20,534 bases of DNA. Source: a virus. Shown piece after piece: positions 1 through 8,624 of the stretch; position 1 is the first letter of the stretch; every line of letters begins with the position of its first letter. Below the pieces are notes generated by a model. The model was not told the DNA's origin. It made no database searches and saw only the letters and a program-made list of their open reading frames with translations. A program made the translations under genes and the position numbers. The DNA is taken from positions 1 through 20,534 of the IMG/VR virus record IMGVR_UViG_3300009151_008366; one strand, 5' to 3'.

Positions 1-1311
1 CAATTTGTGAATTTTGCCATTCATTAGTCTCAAAGAAACTTGTTCTCCTGCTTTATAATCTCCCTCGACTACTTTGCCGAGTTTAGTTTCTGGTGAAATA
101 TTGAGAGTAATAATTGTATTTGGATACAACGAGTTTACGTCAAAACTCACAATTGCTTTTTGAATTCCCTTTTCAGGATCTCGAACTAATCCTCCTTCAT
201 AAGACTCTCGATCCATTTTATTAGGAAACGTCGGAATAATATAACCTTGTTTTGAAGCTTGAATGGCTACTGCTCCAGTTACAATAGAAACTTTACCAAG
301 AGCTGCTTCGAAGTTTGTACAACCTTTATAAGAAAGCATTCGAGCAATTTCAAGAAACTTGAGTTTCTCTTCAAGTTTAACCAGAAGATGAACGTCTTGA
401 ATATTATAATCAACAAACAGTTTCCAGTCCGTGTGAGCTAGTTCTCCTAGACTAACTGCGTTGTAAGCAATCTTACCTTCGCCAAGCTCAAGCTCTGAAA
501 TATAATTGAGACTAAACGATTCCTTTTCCCCAGGAGAAAAAGTTTTATACAGATCCATATAGTCAATTAAAGAAATTCCATTAATTGACCAAATAGTTGT
601 CTCCTTTCCCATATCCGTAAAAACTTTACGGGATCTAACCACACTTACAGGAGAAAGCTGATTAATGAAGTCATCTCCAAACAACCTCATGAATCGGTTA
701 ATAATATAAGGAAAATCAAACCCACTACTGTTCCAACCGGAAGCAATGTCTGGATAATCAGACTTCCAGAAATCTACAAATTGTAGAACCAAATCCTGTT
801 CATCTTTGCATCGATGGTATATGCAATTTGGAATAGTTGGAGTGTATTGTTCCCGCAATCCCCACGTGTGAGTAGCTTTTGTTAGCGTGTCATAAATTGT
901 AATGAGATTGATTGGTACTGCAGCTTTTTCTGGAACAGGAAAATGTCCTGGATCACAGGTCGTATCTACTTCAATATCTAGCAAGAATATTTTAAGAGGA
1001 AACTGAGAAAACTCAGGATTTCCATTTTGATCCTTGAACATATCAATTAAAAATTGTTGTTCTGGACTAAGATTGTGAAACAATCGATTATTAGAAGTTC
1101 CTGTTACAAACTTTCTCCGTTCAATACTATTTTTAAACGTTTTTTTAAGTAAAGATGTTTTAAAAATAGATGTAGCGTCAGCAGCATCCTCCTTTTCGAG
1201 ATATAAGTATGGTCTGAAATTAATTTCAGTGTCTATTCTGTCTCCATCTGCAGACCATGTGCGCAAAAATATGGATTCATTGAACGGATTATATGTGGCA
1301 GCACGATACAT
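1..1311 (-). CDS. 43: Family B replicative DNA polymerase (T4 gp43-like), N-terminal 437 residues; C-terminus lies outside the window
   Basis: Replicative polymerase with 3'-5' proofreading. The open frame runs from an ATG at 1311 to the window edge and gives 437 residues, about half of the roughly 900 of T4 gp43. Visible motifs are Exo I (DIE, residues 112-114), Exo II (GWNSSGFDFPY, 192-202, with D199), Exo III (YNIQDVHLL, 302-310, with D306), the YxGG linker (YEGG, 371-374) and polymerase motif A (SFDVNSLYPNTI, 389-400, with catalytic D391), followed by NISPET as in T4. Motif C and the thumb are missing only because the window ends. The start is 15 bases after the stop of the upstream glycosyltransferase gene. 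An AAAGGA lies upstream but rather far from the ATG. In T4 the clamp, clamp-loader and regA genes precede gene 43; here glycosyltransferases do. Family and role are certain; the start is very likely. Confidence 0.96.
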   Translation of the reverse strand, partial: MYRAATYNPFNESIFLRTWSADGDRIDTEINFRPYLYLEKEDAADATSIFKTSLLKKTFKNSIERRKFVTGTSNNRLFHNLSPEQQFLIDMFKDQNGNPEFSQFPLKIFLLDIEVDTTCDPGHFPVPEKAAVPINLITIYDTLTKATHTWGLREQYTPTIPNCIYHRCKDEQDLVLQFVDFWKSDYPDIASGWNSSGFDFPYIINRFMRLFGDDFINQLSPVSVVRSRKVFTDMGKETTIWSINGISLIDYMDLYKTFSPGEKESFSLNYISELELGEGKIAYNAVSLGELAHTDWKLFVDYNIQDVHLLVKLEEKLKFLEIARMLSYKGCTNFEAALGKVSIVTGAVAIQASKQGYIIPTFPNKMDRESYEGGLVRDPEKGIQKAIVSFDVNSLYPNTIITLNISPETKLGKVVEGDYKAGEQVSLRLMNGKIHKL

Positions 1312-1326
1312 TGCCTATATATTCCT

Positions 1327-2571
1327 TTATGTTTTTGGACAAATCAAGCTAAATATTTGATCTTTAGAACCAAACGGAGTGAAGTATATTTCGTAGTGCT
1401 TCATTAGATTGTGTTCGTGATCTAACCAAAACTTTTCAGCATGAGCTCGAGCTTTTTTACATTGCTCTGCATAAGTGCTTTGATTTTTGAGAGTTGTTTT
1501 CAAACAATCAATAAATTCATCTCCAGTTTTATATTTTAAGAAAGCATCTTTGTATGTAACCATATCTGGGCAAGCACAAGGCATTCCAATTGCTCCAGCT
1601 TCAATTAATTTGATATTGCTCTTACAACGATTAAAATTGTTATCTTGTAGAGCAGCAAACGTCATTTGAGCTCCAGAGTTTGCCATAGTTTCTGCAAAAT
1701 CTGGCAACTGAACCCATGGAAAGAATTTTATATGCCCACTTTCAATATAAGGTTTTAATGGCAAAGGATGAGAACCATAAAAATGCCATTCAAACTCTGT
1801 GCGTGTTTTAATAATATGATTTACTACTGCTGCAAAATCATCTTGTTGGTTAACTTTGTTTAATACATCAACATGAGTACCAGAAGCAAATATAGCAATG
1901 ACTGGTTTCTTTTTATTCTTTTCGTATTTTTTAATCAAGTCTCCAAGATTGTAATAGCGATCAAACCACCATTTCATTAAATAGTTTGGAACTACGGTAA
2001 CGTTTTTATTACCTGACTTTTCAATCATGTAGTCTTTAAAATAATCACACGTAACCACAATTTCGTCCATAGTGGATAAAATTTCTTTAATAGAATTTTG
2101 AATTTCGTTTGATGTAAATGCTCCTCTGTTACGATTGTACATAGGAATGTCTTCCGCAAAGATAACATCGTCTACTTCATAAATTAACTTAGTCTTAGTC
2201 TGTTTAGATAATTCTTTTAATCCCTTAACAAATTCTTTTTGTTGAGGAGTGGCCTGCCGTTGAAATTTAATTGCTTGAACTGTTCCATAAAATCTAGGAT
2301 CTAAGATCATTGCAGTAGATTCTACAACTACCGCTTTTTGATATAAATTTAATAAAAAGTTTGGAGCCATACAGCGATAGTAGCCACAACCTCCATAATC
2401 AGCAAGATAATTTAAAGCTCGCTTTAATCCTTCTCCTGGCACTGCTGGAGGAGGTACAGCTGGAGACGAAGAAGTTTGTTGTTGGGCATATTGTGGAGAC
2501 GGGACACCAATTGGCATACCTAAAGGAGCTCCTGGAAGATTTTTGATACCAATCTGAACGGATGTTGTCAT
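1327..2571 (-). CDS. GT-B glycosyltransferase with a proline/glutamine-rich N-terminal extension
   Basis: 414 residues. Residues 1-48 are low complexity, rich in Pro, Gln, Ser and Ala, and precede the folded part. The rest reads as a GT-B, GT4-like transferase: a GGCGYYRC stretch (60-67), YEVDDV (131-136), the VVPN segment at the end of the first Rossmann half (193-196), and a C-terminal donor-binding region CKSNIKLIEAGAIGMPC (316-332) whose E-x-x-A-x-G-x-P layout is typical of the nucleotide-sugar site. It should transfer a sugar from a nucleotide donor; neither donor nor acceptor can be read from the sequence. No signal peptide or membrane segment is seen, so it probably acts in the cytoplasm of the infected cell. 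It lies between the GT60-like gene and the polymerase, on the same strand. No Shine-Dalgarno sequence precedes the ATG. The low-complexity N-terminus could be a flexible tether. Confidence 0.85.
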   Translation of the reverse strand: MTTSVQIGIKNLPGAPLGMPIGVPSPQYAQQQTSSSPAVPPPAVPGEGLKRALNYLADYGGCGYYRCMAPNFLLNLYQKAVVVESTAMILDPRFYGTVQAIKFQRQATPQQKEFVKGLKELSKQTKTKLIYEVDDVIFAEDIPMYNRNRGAFTSNEIQNSIKEILSTMDEIVVTCDYFKDYMIEKSGNKNVTVVPNYLMKWWFDRYYNLGDLIKKYEKNKKKPVIAIFASGTHVDVLNKVNQQDDFAAVVNHIIKTRTEFEWHFYGSHPLPLKPYIESGHIKFFPWVQLPDFAETMANSGAQMTFAALQDNNFNRCKSNIKLIEAGAIGMPCACPDMVTYKDAFLKYKTGDEFIDCLKTTLKNQSTYAEQCKKARAHAEKFWLDHEHNLMKHYEIYFTPFGSKDQIFSLICPKT

Positions 2572-2601
2572 GCTTGTAATTAGAAGAATCTTTATTAAAG
2601 T

Positions 2602-3579
2602 CTAGTTGAGGAATAATTTTTCAAACTCTTCTTCTGTAGAAAAACTTGGATTTGGAGGATTTAAATTGTTTAAAGTGTGTTTTTGAGCAGCTCTATGTTT
2701 GAAAGATATTCCTGCATATTTTTCGTAATCCGTTAGAGTCCTAACTGGACCAAATCCGTATTCTTTAAAATCAATTTCTTCTGTAATACCATCCATTTTG
2801 AATAAAATTCTGTTTCGTTTGTGACAATTGTCGTTTTTAATCCACCATTGCTTATCGTCATCCCATTGTTTAATTCTGTTGTTTCTTGTATATTCGTGCC
2901 AAGCAACTACTTTATTAGGATGAAACAAGTCATATCCCCATGTAAAAGATCTTACTGCTAAAGAAATTTCTTCTCCATGAAAGTAATATTCGGGATCATA
3001 GGGAACTTCTTTACAAAATTGGCCAGAAGTAAAACAAAAATGCGCAGAAAAGAAACGAGCTGGAATAGGTTCAGCTAATTCTTTAGGATCCGTAACATAA
3101 GCGGGCATAAAAAATACTGCTCCTTCAGGAATAAATTTATCAAAATTCATTTTCCATGGATTTTTAACTCTTTCTGCAGGATCGTTTTGAGGATTATAAC
3201 TAGGAATATAACTAGTTATTAGAGGTTTTTTGTGACCTTTTAATTGAAGAGATTTGTACATTTCTATTAATGTAATATCCCAATCTTTAGCAAATCTGTG
3301 ATGACTATCTAACATCAATGTAAATTCTTCTCCATCATATTTTTGTTGAATCAAACTGCGAGCCCAACACGCTCCTTTGCTTTCATTAAAAGGAATGTCT
3401 ATAATTTTGAATGCAGGATTGTTCAAATATTTTGTTAATGTTTCTTCTGGTCCGTGTTGCCAAGCAACACAAAAAATTAAATTTTCTGAATGAGATGCAT
3501 TATTAATACAACTATCCAACGTTGGAATTAATTCTGGATCTCTATAAGAGGCTATTTGTACAAATATTTTGTCTTTCAT
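2602..3579 (-). CDS. GT60-type GlcNAc-transferase-like glycosyltransferase
   Basis: 325 residues resembling the GlcNAc glycosyltransferase family (Pfam GlcNAc; CAZy GT60), best known for the enzyme that puts GlcNAc on hydroxyproline of Skp1. Family marks are the N-terminal IASYRDPEL (9-17), SKGACWARSLIQQ (67-79), and DSHHRF (91-96), which supplies the D-x-H metal site; HGEE follows in the second half. It is a GT-A fold enzyme, predicted cytosolic, with donor probably UDP-GlcNAc by family but unproven here. The start ATG directly follows the gp46-like stop (TGA then TATG), so the two are translationally coupled and there is no room for a Shine-Dalgarno sequence. The acceptor is unknown; a virion protein or a surface glycan are the main options. 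Confidence 0.85.
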   Translation of the reverse strand: MKDKIFVQIASYRDPELIPTLDSCINNASHSENLIFCVAWQHGPEETLTKYLNNPAFKIIDIPFNESKGACWARSLIQQKYDGEEFTLMLDSHHRFAKDWDITLIEMYKSLQLKGHKKPLITSYIPSYNPQNDPAERVKNPWKMNFDKFIPEGAVFFMPAYVTDPKELAEPIPARFFSAHFCFTSGQFCKEVPYDPEYYFHGEEISLAVRSFTWGYDLFHPNKVVAWHEYTRNNRIKQWDDDKQWWIKNDNCHKRNRILFKMDGITEEIDFKEYGFGPVRTLTDYEKYAGISFKHRAAQKHTLNNLNPPNPSFSTEEEFEKLFLN

Positions 3580-3580
3580 A

Positions 3581-5377
3581 TCAGGAATTGCTAATAGTGG
3601 ATATGCCGTTTCTTTTTATTATATGAATAGTATGTTCTGCTTTAGTTGTCACTTCCGGACCTCTATGTGTAATAATATAGCAAGATTCATTGTTTTCAGT
3701 AAATCTTTCGCGGAGCACTTTAAGAGTCAAAGATACCCCTTTGTCGTCTAATGAGGAGTCCAGCAATTCATCATAGAATACTGTGCTAAAATTTATATCA
3801 CCCTGCAACCGACGGATATCAGCAAAAGCAAAAAGGCAAGCCAGGTCAATTCGCTTGCGTTCTCCACCAGAAAAATTAAAATACGATTTTGGTTGGGCGT
3901 TTTCATCTATAATTTCTTCATCAAAAAACTCATTAAATTGACATAAACAATTAGCTTCTAATTTTTTAAGATAATAAGCAATTCTGGAGTTAAGAATTGT
4001 TAAAATTTTCTTAACAATAAACGATTTAATACCTTCTTCTGAAATGACAAATTTAACTGTCTCTAATATATTAAGCTCGTTGTTAAGTTTATCTACATCA
4101 GCTTTAGAATCTTCTACAAACGTTTTTAGGGTAGATATTTTACCTTTAAGCTCATTGTTTTGTTCAGTATTAACAACAAACATATCTTCCTCAACTTCTT
4201 TAAGATTTTTTTCTAAATGGTCAATACTAACTTGATATGTTTTGTTATTTCCAATATCCTCTTTAACAGCAAGAGTATTAACTAGAATTGTGTCTAGTTG
4301 TTCTTTTAGTTTTTTAAATTTGTCATTGATCTTATCAAGCACATTTGCATATTGGAGTTCTTCTTCGATAAATTTAGCAATTTTGCTGTTATGTTCTTGT
4401 ATAGATCTAGAAGCATGCTCTACGTGCTCTTCAGAATAATCTCTTTTGCATGTGGGGCATTTATCTTTTGTGTTTTGTAATTGAGTTAATTGTTTTGTTT
4501 CGAAAACAATATCCGATTTTAATTGATTAATTTTGCTCTTTACTTGATCTTCTTTTTTTCTGAGCTCAGGATATTGGGATTCAATTTTTTGTTGTTCTTC
4601 TTTTAGTTCCTCTAAAGTAACTTTAGGTTCTACAATTTTATTTGCAAGAATTTTAATATCTCTGATTAAATTGCCTTGCTTTTCTCGAAGCTTGTTTATT
4701 TTTTCTTGTTTTAGATTCTCATAGTTGTCAAATTGGGATTGATTAAATTCAAGTTCCGTTTGAGCTCTTTCAAATAAAACGTATTTAGTTTCATAATCTT
4801 TTTTGACTGAAGAATAGTTATCTCTTGCTCTTAATACCATTTCAGTAAAAATTTCCAACCCAAGAACGCTTTCAATAAATTTGCGTTTGTCTGTTTTAGG
4901 CAGAGCCATAAACGGCAATGCTGTATTTACGGACATAATTACAGAATTTTGAAACACCGTAGCAGGAGTATGAATAATTTCTTGAATTAATGCGTTTGTC
5001 TTAGCTAAAGTTGATCTAGTAATATCTTGATCATTTTTTAGAAGCGTGCATTTAGACGGATTCAACATCCGAATAATTTTATAAGAATCTGTAGTATTAT
5101 TTGATGTTAGATCAAACTCCAAAGATACTTCACACCGTTTTTTTGTTATGCTATTTTGAATATGATCTTTAGAAATTTCTCTAAGAGTTGTTCCATATAA
5201 GGAATAATAGAGTAACTCTAGAGTGCTTGACTTTCCAGACCCATTTTTAGAATCTTCTTTATCTAAATTTGTTCCTATAATAGCATTTACTCCGGGACGC
5301 AGATCTACGCGAACTGGAGTATCTCCAAATGATAAAAAGTTTTTGCCTTCTAAGGCTTTAAATGTAACAAAGCGCAT
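3581..5377 (-). CDS. 46: Recombination nuclease ATPase subunit, SbcC/Rad50-like (T4 gp46)
   Basis: 598 residues, slightly longer than T4 gp46. This is the ABC-type ATPase partner of the gp47 nuclease, which resects DNA ends for recombination-dependent replication and helps degrade host DNA. Seen: Walker A in a glycine-rich loop ending NGSGKSS (45-51), a long charged coiled coil, the zinc-hook CPTC (307-310), the second coil, the ABC signature SGGERKR (503-509), Walker B ending YDE (535-537), the D-loop LDSSLD (539-544) and an H-loop THR (570-572). All elements are intact. The gp47-like partner is encoded at 10228-11292, separated by six sugar- and methyl-transfer genes, whereas in T4 genes 47 and 46 are nearly adjacent. 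It starts 43 bases after the methyltransferase stop. An AGG occurs upstream but no clear Shine-Dalgarno sequence. Confidence 0.96.
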   Translation of the reverse strand: MRFVTFKALEGKNFLSFGDTPVRVDLRPGVNAIIGTNLDKEDSKNGSGKSSTLELLYYSLYGTTLREISKDHIQNSITKKRCEVSLEFDLTSNNTTDSYKIIRMLNPSKCTLLKNDQDITRSTLAKTNALIQEIIHTPATVFQNSVIMSVNTALPFMALPKTDKRKFIESVLGLEIFTEMVLRARDNYSSVKKDYETKYVLFERAQTELEFNQSQFDNYENLKQEKINKLREKQGNLIRDIKILANKIVEPKVTLEELKEEQQKIESQYPELRKKEDQVKSKINQLKSDIVFETKQLTQLQNTKDKCPTCKRDYSEEHVEHASRSIQEHNSKIAKFIEEELQYANVLDKINDKFKKLKEQLDTILVNTLAVKEDIGNNKTYQVSIDHLEKNLKEVEEDMFVVNTEQNNELKGKISTLKTFVEDSKADVDKLNNELNILETVKFVISEEGIKSFIVKKILTILNSRIAYYLKKLEANCLCQFNEFFDEEIIDENAQPKSYFNFSGGERKRIDLACLFAFADIRRLQGDINFSTVFYDELLDSSLDDKGVSLTLKVLRERFTENNESCYIITHRGPEVTTKAEHTIHIIKRNGISTISNS

Positions 5378-5420
5378 TTAAGCCTGACTATATACTACAA
5401 CAGAAATTCATCAACTAGTT

Positions 5421-5999
5421 TTAAGCAAATGTGCTCAGAAATTTATCCACACTAATTACATTCATTAAGTTAGTTTTGTGTTTTTCGTAGTAGTAATACG
5501 TTTTAGCAACATTTAACGGAACCGCATCATATACGGTTTGAAGTAGGGGCTCTGTTTTAATGACTCCACATCCACAGTCAGTATCTACTACACAAATATT
5601 TAATTCAGGGTTATTATAACGAAGATCTATTATAGATCTATACGTAGTTCCGTTCCAACATACTTGAATGAATTCTTCACAATGAGGGAGACAATCATGT
5701 ACAACAATAGAGCCTCCTTTATTAAGGATTTTAATAGAATTTAAAATGTCTTTAGTAGATTGTTCTTCAAGGTGAAGACCATCTACAAACACGATGTCAA
5801 AAGTTTTTGTATTTTGAGCAAAAAAATCATCAGAGGTCATTTCGTGAGTAAGTCCATCATAACATTTTTGAGGATCTACACATTCTTTATAGTCTATTAC
5901 AATTTGTTTAAAGCAATCTCCAAATTGAGTTCCAATCTCAAGATATGTCTTATAATTGTGTGTTTTAATGAGATGATTAATAATGTCAAAGCGTTTCAT
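5421..5999 (-). CDS. SAM-dependent methyltransferase, class I (Methyltransf_24-like)
   Basis: 192 residues with a compact Rossmann methyltransferase core. Motif I is LEIGTQFGD (20-28), the SAM-binding glycine loop. FDIVFVDGLH (67-76) and GGSIVVHD (95-102) match the Methyltransf_24 group, many members of which modify sugars or secondary metabolites. The C-terminus contains CGCG and is otherwise featureless. The start overlaps the end of the upstream CgeB-like gene by 14 bases, so the two are probably translated together. Placed among glycosyltransferases, it most likely methylates a sugar or a small glycan made by its neighbours, a guess from context. DNA, RNA or protein as substrate cannot be excluded; no DNA methyltransferase catalytic motif (DPPY or PC) is seen. 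Confidence 0.8.
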   Translation of the reverse strand: MKRFDIINHLIKTHNYKTYLEIGTQFGDCFKQIVIDYKECVDPQKCYDGLTHEMTSDDFFAQNTKTFDIVFVDGLHLEEQSTKDILNSIKILNKGGSIVVHDCLPHCEEFIQVCWNGTTYRSIIDLRYNNPELNICVVDTDCGCGVIKTEPLLQTVYDAVPLNVAKTYYYYEKHKTNLMNVISVDKFLSTFA

Positions 6000-6849
6000 A
6001 GGAAATAATTGTGTTTATAAAATAATTAGCAAGAGCTTTTGTTGTGTTGTTATTTAGGACATGTTCTTCTACTTTATCAATTAAATCTGTATATACTTTT
6101 TCTGCAGAAGTTTTGCCAATTTGTTCTAGAACAGATATACAAAGTTGTTTTGGAAAAGATTGCATGGTAAGCTCTGGGCATTTTTCTAAATTTAAAAAAT
6201 ACGGAAGACACCCATTTGCTAAAATTTCGTAATGTCTCATGCAATCCCAGCCAGCTTTTTTTAAAGTTGTTCCAAACCGAGCTTCGCTATAATCTTTATA
6301 ATAATCTAGTTCATTATTGTAAATGTATGTACTTTTATCTAAAGGAGTAATGTGTGCAAAATTTTTAGTTTTATTTTTATTAAAATTTACCTTTGTTGTA
6401 GGTATAGCAAAAGAAATAGGAAACATTCTATTATATTTGGAAATTAATTCTCTTTTAAAATAAAGAATTCCCAAATTAAATGAAGGATGAATATTAATTT
6501 CATCCTCTCCATCAACAGCAATTACTTTATTTGGAGAATAATATTTTAAAATTTCATTAATATAGTCATTGCATCGCCAAATTGATCCGTATACAATTAA
6601 ATTAAAGTATTTGTTTTTTATTTTTGATGTAATATCTGTTCTGTCTACATCTAAATCAGGCAACACGCGTGTTACCGACATTCCCATTCCGTAGAGTTTT
6701 TTAGCAGCCTGTTCATCATACGTAACGTAGTTGTGAGATTGTTTATTGTAATCCACTACATCTGCTCCAAACAATTCTTTAAGTCCAATAAGCAAACAAT
6801 CATTTTGATAATCTACGTGATCTCCTTTAGTAATATATAAAATTTTCAT
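5986..6849 (-). CDS. CgeB/exostosin-like putative glycosyltransferase
   Basis: 287 residues. The start resembles a GT-B Rossmann half (MKILYITKG). AVDGED (111-116) lies in the middle, and the C-terminal half has the stretch ARFGTTLKKAGWD (190-202) followed by RHYEILANGCLPYF (205-218), a pattern I associate with CgeB and exostosin-type transferases, where the E and the G-x-x-P loop line the donor site. Donor and acceptor are unknown. It overlaps the methyltransferase start by 14 bases and follows the only sizeable gap in this operon (6850-6933). The bases before the ATG are almost entirely A and T with no Shine-Dalgarno sequence. The family call is moderate: it could be an enzymatically degenerate glycan-binding relative. 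Confidence 0.65.
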   Translation of the reverse strand: MKILYITKGDHVDYQNDCLLIGLKELFGADVVDYNKQSHNYVTYDEQAAKKLYGMGMSVTRVLPDLDVDRTDITSKIKNKYFNLIVYGSIWRCNDYINEILKYYSPNKVIAVDGEDEINIHPSFNLGILYFKRELISKYNRMFPISFAIPTTKVNFNKNKTKNFAHITPLDKSTYIYNNELDYYKDYSEARFGTTLKKAGWDCMRHYEILANGCLPYFLNLEKCPELTMQSFPKQLCISVLEQIGKTSAEKVYTDLIDKVEEHVLNNNTTKALANYFINTIISYETL

Positions 6850-6933
6850 AATAATTTTAAAATTTTTTTAATTCTATGTTATGCGGTGTGTTTAGCTGAT
6901 GTAATAGAAGTTGGACTTAAAATTGCTGCATTT
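6850..6933. other. 84-base intergenic gap inside the minus-strand operon
   Basis: The largest gap between 1 and 13646. It holds no complete gene. On the minus strand, in a frame different from the preceding glycosyltransferase, it can be read as a short protein-like tail ending SPTSITSAKHTA and a TAA stop, without an ATG. The part next to the downstream gene (6850-6875) is nearly pure A/T and could hold a promoter or an A/T-rich translation initiation region. No late promoter box (NATAAATA) is present. Confidence 0.4.
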
Positions 6934-7878
6934 TTACGATAAGAAAATTTTATTAAAACGTTCCATAACAATTTCCGGAGTATATTCTTGTACTAAACTT
7001 TTATATGTTCCAGCTTCTTGTTTGGTTAATTTAAGGTCTTTTAATAATTCTAGTAAACTATTAAAATCGTTGTACCAAAATCCTTTATCTTTCATCATAG
7101 ATATATGATTTTGATCTAAGCCGTCCTTCCAACTAATGACTGGTTTATCGTGAAACAAAAATTCACTGATTGCTAATCCAAAACTTTCCCCGTGACTTCT
7201 AGCATGAATCATATAATCACATGTATTAATAAAATTAGATTTATGCTGTAGATTGTATGTCCCTTCTACAAAAATAATATTTGAATGAGAAGGACCAAAC
7301 TGTCTAGTATTCATAAACAAAAATATTAAATCTGGTCTAACTTCCAATGCTTTATATATTGCTTTATGAACAAACGGCAAATCAAATTCATTGAATCCTC
7401 CATGTCTTCCTATTACAATTGAATCTGAAGAAATGTTTAATTTGTCTCTAAAGTGTTTGGTTGGAGATGGCATATTAACAATGTGCGGAACATATGCTCC
7501 AGCCATGTTTAGTTTACTAGCTAACCATTCCGAAATGTAGCAATACACGTCTCCGTGTACGTCTTTATGCTGAAAGACAACGTGTATTAAATTTCTAATA
7601 CCAGGAACAAGTTTGCCATCTCTATCTCCAGCTTTTGGATAGTATATATGGGTTATGTTTTTTTCTTTTATAAAGGAAAAACAATCTTCAAATTTATTGT
7701 ATAGAAAAACTTCAAACCTATCCTTAAATTTTTGAAGTGTTTCTAAATTATTGTTTCCATCAGAAATAATGTATGACTTATTGCCCAAGATTGTCTCGTT
7801 GTATACGGCATAATCATAAAGAGCGACTTCTGTTCCTCTTATGCCTAATTGATTTGAATGAAATGCTATATTTTTCAT
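6934..7878 (-). CDS. GT-B glycosyltransferase, GT4-like
   Basis: 314 residues. The N-terminus (HSNQLGIRGTEVALYDYA, 7-24) is the usual first strand and glycine loop of GT4 enzymes. The C-terminal domain has GRHGGFNEFD (157-166) and the donor-site region ARSHGESFGLAISEF (226-240), with the E-S-F-G-x-x-x-x-E pattern of GT4 transferases, then KPVISW (245-250). It is somewhat short for a bacterial GT4 but both domains are there. It is predicted to be cytosolic, with unknown donor and acceptor. The start overlaps the end of the upstream GT2 gene by four bases (ATGA), a sign of translational coupling. It is the last of four glycosyltransferase genes in an uninterrupted overlapping run. Confidence 0.85.
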   Translation of the reverse strand: MKNIAFHSNQLGIRGTEVALYDYAVYNETILGNKSYIISDGNNNLETLQKFKDRFEVFLYNKFEDCFSFIKEKNITHIYYPKAGDRDGKLVPGIRNLIHVVFQHKDVHGDVYCYISEWLASKLNMAGAYVPHIVNMPSPTKHFRDKLNISSDSIVIGRHGGFNEFDLPFVHKAIYKALEVRPDLIFLFMNTRQFGPSHSNIIFVEGTYNLQHKSNFINTCDYMIHARSHGESFGLAISEFLFHDKPVISWKDGLDQNHISMMKDKGFWYNDFNSLLELLKDLKLTKQEAGTYKSLVQEYTPEIVMERFNKIFLS

Positions 7879-8624
7879 TTGTATTCTTTAAATTTTCTAT
7901 ATCCTCCAGATTTAAAAGGCTCTTTGTTCCATTTATTTAGTAACAAATCTCCTTGTTCATTCATATTTTTAGAAGTGTATTTTAACCGCTCTTCAGCATA
8001 AGCATTAGATTGGCCAGATTGATGAGCTATACAAGCTCCTGTATGAACTCCGTGATTAAATCCACATCTTTCTAAAGACATAATATAATCATTATCCTGA
8101 TAAAAGAAGTAAAAAGTTTCATCTAAATAACCTATAGTGTTAAATATAGATCTTCTGCATGCAAATGAACACCCAAACATGTGAAGAGAAACTTCGCTGC
8201 CATAATAAAGTTTGTTTTCAGAAGGAAGATACAATTTGCTATGCCTGTGCCAGTTTCTATCAACAGGGGAAATAGAGTGTACATTCAAATTAGAATTAAA
8301 TTCATTAAGAATTGTTTGTAAGCAATTAGGTTCAACAATTAAATCATTATTTGGTCCAAATACAAATTCTGCTTCACATTTAGCTAAAGCAATATTATAA
8401 AATTTGTTATAATTAAATTGCTTATTGGGTTTAATAACCTCCACTTTAGGTTGATCATAACAGCCCTCAAAATCTGAATTAGTTTCAACTACAAAAATTT
8501 TATTAATAATATCATCAGCCGTATTAATATAAGAATTAATGCAATTTTTTGTTACATTGAATGTTTTATTATCAACAACTAAAGATAAAACAATGATATC
8601 AAATTTGTTATTTAAATTGGTCAT
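7875..8624 (-). CDS. GT2-like glycosyltransferase (GT-A fold)
   Basis: 249 residues. It begins with a GT-A Rossmann strand (FDIIVLSLVV, 8-17). The site where a DxD motif is expected reads GPNNDL (90-95), so the metal-binding motif is N-N-D. The acceptor-side part has GCSFACRRSIF (151-161) followed by LDETFYFFYQDNDY (167-180), the typical GT2 catalytic stretch with E and D, and a late histidine (AHQSGQ). The fold call is good; donor and acceptor are unknown. It overlaps the upstream gene by 17 bases and the downstream gene by four, so the cassette is tightly packed. No Shine-Dalgarno sequence precedes the ATG. Confidence 0.83.
   Translation of the reverse strand: MTNLNNKFDIIVLSLVVDNKTFNVTKNCINSYINTADDIINKIFVVETNSDFEGCYDQPKVEVIKPNKQFNYNKFYNIALAKCEAEFVFGPNNDLIVEPNCLQTILNEFNSNLNVHSISPVDRNWHRHSKLYLPSENKLYYGSEVSLHMFGCSFACRRSIFNTIGYLDETFYFFYQDNDYIMSLERCGFNHGVHTGACIAHQSGQSNAYAEERLKYTSKNMNEQGDLLLNKWNKEPFKSGGYRKFKEYK

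Noticed and set aside
3569-4439. Several plus-strand open frames of about 60 codons opposite the gp46-like gene
   Set aside because: They are antisense shadows of a clearly conserved gene.
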